From: Mycogone perniciosa | Lineage: Eukaryota; Ascomycota; Sordariomycetes; Hypocreales; Hypocreaceae | Direction of reading: 5' to 3' | Length of the DNA stretch: 13,040 nucleotides | NCBI GenBank assembly: GCA_025331125.1 | Contig: JAOALB010000347.1 | Location: forward strand, 1-13,040 | Shown here: piece by piece, positions 7,981 to 13,040 of the stretch | How the letters are laid out: each line of letters begins with the position of its first letter | How positions within the stretch are numbered: position 1 is the first letter of the stretch | Notes under the pieces: generated by a model | Database searches by the model: none | The model's input: only the letters and a program-made list of their open reading frames with translations | What the model was told of the DNA's origin: nothing | Program-made: the position numbers and the translations under genes

Positions 7981-8808
7981 TTAAGGATATTTTATAGCTA
8001 TTTTAATAATACTGCTATTTTAAAGCTTTTTATTTTAAGTATTTTGTTAATATTATTAAATACTTTTTATAAAAAAGCAATTATTCTTTAGATTTATCTA
8101 TCCTTTCCTTTACTTTATTTAAATTTTATTTTTAAGTAAATTATTTTCTGTAATTAACTTAAAAGTAACTTTTTTAGTTCCTTTTATTGGCTTATCTAAA
8201 GGTTTTATATTTCAAGATTTCTTCCCTATAGCTAAATCCTTTTTAATAGTTTTAATTCTTAAAAAAGCTTTACTATTATATTAATTTCTTTTAATAGTAG
8301 ATATAATATCCTTTAGACTTATATCCTTGAAGTCGTTATAGTTAACAATATTCCTTTAAGGTTTCAGTATTTAATTTAATAATAATAATCTTAAAGTTTT
8401 AATACTATATATTTATAATTTATTCTTTAAAGGTATTATAATCCTATACCTATTCTATAAAGTAAAACAGGATTCTAATCGGGAATATATTATATTTAAC
8501 CTTTTCTTAAAAGTATACTATACAGCTATATATAATACAAGTAACCTAGGATATAGTATAATACTCTTTATAAATAGGGTTATTTACAGTATAGTCTCCC
8601 TATCTATAAATATATATAAGTTCCGCTTATATAGTTAAGGCAGCTAGAATTAATTTAATAGCTATTTTATTATTGGCTCTGTTTTATATATAAAGCTATT
8701 TATATAGGTATAAATATATCCTCTCTAATTATATACTTATATTAATTCTTTTAACTATATAAAGGTAATACTTGTTTAGGTTATTCCTAAGGTTACTATA
8801 TATTAATT
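7981..8808 (-). pseudogene. Chromovirus pol N-terminal part, probable protease and linker
   Basis: The frame leading into reverse transcriptase continues: TIKKDLAIGKKS, stop, NIKPLDKPIKGTKKV near 8190-8275, a hydrophilic linker in front of reverse transcriptase. Farther right, sequence compatible with protease or gag-pol junction lies up to 8650-8800, but I found no clear DSGA protease motif or gag zinc knuckle. LINE copy 2 cuts the element here. Confidence applies to membership in the element rather than to the protease. Confidence 0.5.
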
Positions 8809-9549
8809 TTTTGTTTATTTATTTATTTTATTATTTATATCTATTAACTAAGCTAGTTGTATAAATCCCTTATAGGTAATAGGATATTAAAAGCTAGCAG
8901 TTTATACTGCTATTCGCTAAGTTTTAATTTATAAAGGAAAAAGGGTTAATTTAAGTAGTATTAATCTATTTCCGCTAAAGGAGGGCTATAAAGGTCTACT
9001 TCCTTTACTAGTTTCTAAAAGGCTTTACTTTTTATAGGTTTAAATAGGTAAAAGAAGGGGGTCTCTTTTAAAGGGATATTTAAAAGGAAAGGCTTAACTA
9101 TTCTATATTCCGCGAAATAGCTTTATCTTTTTAATTTATTGTATTTATAAATACACTCTTTATTATATTTAAAGCATTTATAGTATTCTTAAAAGTCCCT
9201 ATATCTTAATCTTTTTGCTAGAAGCCTGTAAAGGATAAGGTATAGGAGCTTAAATTCTAAAAGGGAAGCTAAGGCTTTAAGCCTTTATTATTTATAGCCC
9301 CTTAAAGTCTTACTAAGCCAGTTTTATTCCTTTATATATATAACTTCTTCCTTAATCTATCTTTTAATATATATAATTATAGCCTAGTTTTATAGTATAG
9401 CAAGGAAGGCTGCGCTTTATTTAACTAAACAGTTAGTTTATTTATGGCCTATAATATCCTTATATCCTAAAAGCTATAAAATAAAAGTCCTATAAGGCAA
9501 AATACTTAATATTAATTTTTAGAAATATATATATACTCTTTATATAAAA

Positions 9550-9557
9550 GGGGGGGG
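9550..9557 (+). repeat. G8 homopolymer
   Basis: Eight G in a row inside A+T-rich LINE 3' sequence; the same place in copy 1 (near 914-918) has only four G. Either a local expansion in copy 2 or contraction plus mutation in copy 1. Confidence 0.7.
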
Positions 9558-9990
9558 CTTATTAAGTAGCCTATTAATAATTAATAAATTATTTAAAAAA
9601 AGGTAGGCTGCTTAAATTATATTGTCTTCCTTTATATACCTAGCCACTAGCTTTATAGCCTTGAAAGCAGCCTATACTTTTATATTATAGACCTTTATAT
9701 TATTAAAGCGCCTAGTACTTATAGTTACTTTTACTTTACAATAAATAACTGCTCTTTAGCCTATATTCCTTTTAATTTAAAACTTATTATAGTAGGCTAA
9801 AATTAAATAAAAAAGGAGGGATTTAATTATCTTTAAGTATTTCTTTACTGCAGTTAATTTGCCTATACCGTTTAACTTAAAATTAAGGAAAATATATAAA
9901 GACTTTTTAGCGAAAAGTATAGGTTTAATAGTTTTATTAATTAAGGCAGTAGTATATTAAAGTCTAGTTTATAGTAATTAAAAAGGGAGT
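9550..9990 (-). pseudogene. LINE copy 2 RNase H domain
   Basis: At about 9710-9620 the minus strand reads RRFNNIKVYNIKV, stop, AAFKAIKLVARYIKEDNI. It matches the RNase H segment 'LGxxxxxEVYDAEAxAAxxGL' with the conserved Glu changed to Lys and Asp to Asn. The N-terminal DGS motif is not clearly readable in 9900-9990. The domain sits directly downstream (in coding sense) of the reverse transcriptase connection region, as in Tad1-type elements. Confidence 0.65.
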
Positions 9991-10025
9991 TTCTTATTAA
10001 TATATTGACTAATTAAGTAATCTTA

Positions 10026-11390
10026 ATCTAGTTTTATAAACCTTGCTGCGCATTTAAGTTAGGCTTAGGCTAAGGCAATACTGGCTATAAAGACCTTTAA
10101 CTCTCTATATAAGATAGGGATACTTATAGTCTTTTAAATTAAAAAGACTGCCTTTACTATAGTCTTAAAGGCTTTATTTATTTTATTTATTAAGCTAAAT
10201 ACTTTTATAGTTACCTGCTTAATAAAGTTAACTGATAATTATTATTTATACTATAACTATTATACTTTTATTGTATATAAAGTAATAGGGAAAATATAAG
10301 CGTTTACAGCTTATATAATAGCTTTAAAAGGTAAGCCTTTTTAAGTTTTATTAAGTGCTTTAAAGAAGTTAAAGACTTTATATACTTTACCTGTAAGTAT
10401 TTCTATATATTTCTTAAAAGAAAACTTTAAATTAAAGTAAACTTTCAGCTATTAAATAACTTTTTAAACTAGACTAGTTTTCCCTTTATTATAATAACTT
10501 TATTATAAGTTTAGCCCTTTATATAGTAAAAGTATAGTAGTTTAGCTTTAATATAGTTAAAAGATACTATATTGTTTACTTTTTACTTTAATATTTTATT
10601 AAGCGCTTATTATATAAAAGTAACTATTTTTTAAATAGACTTTTTATAATACATATAGTAATATTATTAATATATTTAAAGTAAAATTATTAATCTTTAA
10701 ATTAAAAGATTAAGTTAAAGTATAGTATTAATATAATAAAAAAGATTAAGGACCTTTATAAAGTACTGTATTTAAAGGCAAAGTCTAGTAAATTAATTTT
10801 ATCTCCTTTATAAATAAAAGCAGTTTTATTACTTATAAAAGACTTTATTTATTTTATAAACTAAATAGGCTATCTTTATTATTTACTCTATAAAATTAAT
10901 TAATTCTTTATAATAATATTAAAGGCCTAAAAGATATTAAAGGTAAACAAAGTTGCGACCTCCTTTTTATTTAAGGCAATTTTAATATTATAAATTAAGC
11001 AGGTAACTAGGTTTATAGCTGCTTTTTTAAAGAGGGCTTTAAAATATTACTTTAAAAGGATTTTATATTTAAGTATTAAAAGGGATATCCTTTTAGTAAA
11101 TAGTCTTTTAAAGCCTTTTTTTATATAAAATAATAGTAAAATAAATTTAAAAATTTTATAGTTTATTTAATTAGGTTTATTAGGCTTAAAAATAATAATA
11201 ACTTCAATATTTTTAAAGTAAAGGGGGTAATACTTTAACTTTAAATAGCCTTTAAAAAGGTTTATAATAAACTTTTTAATAGTAGGCTATATATAATATA
11301 AAAGGGCAATTAATATACTGTCTAAGCTAGGTATAGTATTCTTTACTTTAATTATAGCCTTTTTCGCCTCCTCTTTAATAATTGTTTTAT
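10026..11390 (-). pseudogene. LINE copy 2 reverse transcriptase
   Basis: From 11379 leftward: IKEEAKKAIIKVKNTIPSLDS; LFKGYLKLKYYPLYFKN; IEVIIIFKPNKPN. These match 'NxxAPGxDGIP ... LFxxCLxxGYxPxxFKxAxVxxIPKPxK'. Then TFNIF-stop-AFN (10918-10944) matches 'TFDIxGAFD', with the catalytic Asp as Asn at 10936-10938. LDFAFKYSTL-stop-RSLIFFI (near 10730-10790) matches 'xYGxPQGSPxSPILF' with Gln as a stop. The thumb/connection segment SIPILYRELKV, then LKCAARFIKLD (10026-10124), matches 'TPTxALLREAGL ... ALRAAARLxRLD'. The YxDD box itself could not be placed with confidence. Confidence 0.88.
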
Positions 11391-11534
11391 TTTATAGTAT
11401 TTAAAAGTTTTTTAATACCTAAGGATCCTATAAGTTTTTAATATCTTTTTCTACTCCCTTTCGCTATAGTAAACGTTCTTTAAAGAGGGCTACTTACTCT
11501 TTAAAGTCTAAAATACTCCTGCTGCTATTTACTA

Positions 11535-11544
11535 GGGGGGGGGG
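11535..11544 (+). repeat. G10 homopolymer
   Basis: Ten G in a row (CTAG9-type context, then TTAAAACC) within the LINE, between the reverse transcriptase and endonuclease parts. Long C/G runs are unusual in RIP-eroded DNA; it lacks CpA sites, so RIP would leave it alone. Confidence 0.75.
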
Positions 11545-11979
11545 TTAAAACCAGTTTATAGCCTTATACTATTTAGCTATTTACTAGATACCTTTACCTA
11601 GGCTAGCTTTAGCTATAATTTTATCCCAGTAATTGCATTTTTTATATTTAACTATATTATATAGTATCTTTTTTACTTTAGTTTATTTATTAATCCTAAA
11701 GCACGCTATAGTATAGGCTAAATAAGCTAACTAGCAGTCTTTATTTTATTAAAGGGCGCTATATTTATTTTAATATCTCTTTTTGCCTACTAACTATATA
11801 TAGTCTATAAAGAGTTTTTAAAGTGCTAGTATAACTGCATTTAAGTTTCCTTTAATTAAACTAGCTATATTTACTTTTAGGAATAGCTAAGTATATATAT
11901 ATATATTAGTTAACTAAACTTTTATAGGTTTTTAAAAGGGATATTTTTTTTATATTAGCTATTACCTTAATAGGGTTGA

Positions 11980-12560
11980 AAAGTATAATAGTAACTATAT
12001 AATGGTTTAAGCCTATATTTAGGTTTTTTATAATAGTTATTAATATAAAGCAGTTAAAGAAAATAAAGTTAATATATTTTCTAGAATCCTTTATAAAGGT
12101 ATTTATAAAGGCAGGGACTAGGTTTTATTTGTTTGCCTATCTAGCTAATTTCTTACTTATAGTATCTAAGGCTCAGCCTAGTTATTATATTTAATATAAT
12201 ATATTAAAGTCTCCTGCAATAATTAAGTTTATAGGGGGCTAACTTTATCTTTTAAGGCTTTCTGTTATAGTATTAAAGGAAGCCCTATAATAAATATTAG
12301 TAATAATATAACTGCAGACTTTTACTTTATAGATATAGTTACTTTTTAAACTTAAAAGTAAAAGTTATTAATATAGTAAATTTAGTAATTTTTTAATATA
12401 TATAAAGATAAAGGGTTTAGTCTCTTTTTAATAATTAAATAGGTTAAATGCTTAAAGGTTAAAGTAAAATTTTATTTATTAGTAAAGTCGATTTCTATAC
12501 TAGTAGGTTTTCCTGCTTTTAAAGGGGGTCTTTTAATATATATTTTTCCTATATTAAAAG
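11980..12560 (-). pseudogene. LINE copy 2 endonuclease (EEP/APE-type)
   Basis: Minus-strand reading gives TNIYYRASFNTITESLK (near 12285), then PPINLIIAGDFNILY with AGDFN at 12203-12217, then AFINTFIKDSRKYINFIF and LNHYIVTI near 12000. It follows the order 'IYNxxxx ... xxxAGDFNxHHxxW ... TxxRGxSxIDLTF ... SDHxxI' of LINE endonucleases, which nick target DNA for target-primed reverse transcription. GDFN is intact but the catalytic Asp of SDH is Asn (AAC, 12005-12007). The His-His-Trp after GDFN is lost to A+T drift and a stop. Confidence 0.83.
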
Positions 12561-12968
12561 TAGCTAGTTACAGTTATAATGGAAAGGGTTTATCTATTAG
12601 GCTTAATAGCTATAATACTTTATTCTTAGCCTATATTATTTTATTTAATAGTAGTAGTATTAGTAATAGTAGTGCTAAAGGTGGCTATATATAGGCTGCA
12701 GCTTAAAGCTTAAGCTTTAGCTATAAAGGCTTTTAAATTTCTCTCTAGAAACTCTTTAATGCCTAGCTTTTGAATGCCTTTTACTTATTTTTTAATAATA
12801 TATATTTTAATACTATTTTATAAAGTAGGATGTATATAGTAGTTAATAAAGTTAAAGAGGTATAAGTTATAGCAGTTAATATATTTAAAGGGTTAGTAAT
12901 ACTTTTCTCTTTTTTTAAATATATAATTTTATTTACTGCAGTTTTTATATTTTAATATTTTAATATAA
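12561..12968 (-). other. LINE copy 2 upstream part, unassigned
   Basis: A+T-rich sequence that should hold the endonuclease N-terminus and the end of ORF1. No CCHC knuckle or conserved endonuclease N-terminal motif could be read. It includes an AGT trinucleotide run at about 12649-12675 and a 16-bp palindrome TAAAGCTTAAGCTTTA at 12704-12719, both probably incidental. Confidence 0.45.
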
Positions 12969-13040
12969 TGTCACGACCCGACCAGGCCAAGGCCCGGGTC
13001 CGGAAGAATATCGGAACGACGGGCCAATAAGAACATGATC
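12969..13040. repeat. Start of a second LTR-like sequence (GC-rich, partial)
   Basis: TGTCACGACCCGACCAGG opens abruptly after A+T-rich LINE DNA. The first 12 bases match the LTR start at 4009 except for two positions, but the following sequence (GCCAAGGCCCGGGTCCGG) differs, so this is a different family with a similar terminus. The visible 72 bases are not RIP-eroded, so the element may be young or protected. The rest lies outside the window. Confidence 0.5.

Larger units (their letters stand above)
4507..8808 (-). mobile_element. Ty3/gypsy chromovirus remnant (internal region), RIP-inactivated
   Basis: The minus strand carries a decayed pol polyprotein in the order reverse transcriptase, RNase H, integrase, chromodomain (right to left), which defines a chromovirus. 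Frames are broken by many stops at Gln, Trp and Arg sites, and acidic residues are turned to Asn/Lys, as expected from RIP. The left end is bounded by a purine tract and LTR; the right end is cut by LINE copy 2 at about 8809, so most of gag, the primer binding site and the 5' LTR are missing. A plus-strand ORF (4790-5149) lies inside the element. Confidence 0.88.
8809..12968 (-). mobile_element. Tad1-like LINE, copy 2 (RIP-mutated)
   Basis: A non-LTR retrotransposon read on the minus strand with endonuclease (about 11980-12560), reverse transcriptase (about 10026-11390) and RNase H (about 9550-9990), followed by a 3' UTR ending in a T-rich tail at 8807-8833. The domain order and presence of RNase H fit the fungal Tad1 clade. 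It is less eroded than copy 1. The 5' end is cut or bounded at 12969 by an LTR-like terminus; ORF1 with its zinc knuckles is not recognisable. Together with copy 1 it forms a direct repeat about 8.5 kb apart. Confidence 0.87.

Noticed and set aside
8400..8808. Right-hand LTR of the chromovirus
   Set aside because: No sequence matching 4009-4490 was found here by eye; the DNA reads better as pol upstream sequence.
10760..10800. LDFAF on the minus strand as the LINE YxDD box
   Set aside because: The following residues YSTL-stop-RSLIFFI match the PQGSPxSPILF motif, so this lies just before that box and is not the catalytic pair.
12704..12719. 16-bp palindrome TAAAGCTTAAGCTTTA as an operator
   Set aside because: Isolated, inside decayed LINE sequence and built of common A+T-rich words; probably chance.

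Overview
The window looks like nuclear DNA of a filamentous ascomycete (Pezizomycotina-type fungus). Most of it is a heterochromatin-like graveyard of nested retroelements decayed by repeat-induced point mutation (RIP). The grounds are very high A+T (by eye well over three quarters in the long blocks; not counted), TA-rich composition, and old transposon reading frames that are still recognisable but carry stops where Gln or Trp codons belong and Asn or Lys where Asp or Glu belong. I see no intact functional gene, tRNA, rRNA or CRISPR array.

Layout. 1-345: a short GC-normal piece matching the N-terminus of saccharopine reductase (lysine biosynthesis), frameshifted and cut off. 346-~2030: a heavily mutated, minus-strand LINE (copy 1), joined to the gene fragment by a TTTG-repeat tail. 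~2031-3150: A+T-rich DNA I cannot assign. 3152-3349: a small Lys/Glu-rich minus-strand ORF. ~3350-4008: an island of near-normal composition with a 36-bp triplicated segment. 4009-~4490: an LTR-like block starting TGTAACGATCCGG, with a TATA box and GTAATCT palindromes on the plus strand. ~4491-8808: a minus-strand Ty3/gypsy chromovirus remnant, with (right to left) possible protease region, reverse transcriptase, RNase H, integrase and chromodomain. A decayed plus-strand ORF (4790-5149) lies tail-to-tail with the pol end. 8809-12968: a second, better preserved copy of the LINE (copy 2, minus strand), with RNase H, reverse transcriptase and endonuclease recognisable. 12969-13040: an abrupt GC-rich start of another LTR-like sequence, TGTCACGACCCG.

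How it fits together. The LINE is Tad1-like in domain order (endonuclease, reverse transcriptase, RNase H). Both copies lie in the same orientation; copy 1 is more decayed, seems 5'-truncated and has lost about 195 bp. Copy 2 replaces the gag end of the chromovirus, and a further LTR element abuts copy 2, so the window records successive insertions. The catalytic acidic residues of the chromovirus reverse transcriptase (YINN for YxDD) and some in the LINE are converted in the G-to-A direction, so both families are dead here.

The most interesting signal is the antisense ORF between the chromovirus chromodomain and its left LTR. It starts with an in-frame ATG, keeps a charged, helical, coiled-coil-like pattern interrupted only by RIP-type stops, and ends across the pol 3' end. 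With a TATA box on the same strand in the adjoining LTR, it suggests an ambisense element carrying an accessory protein.
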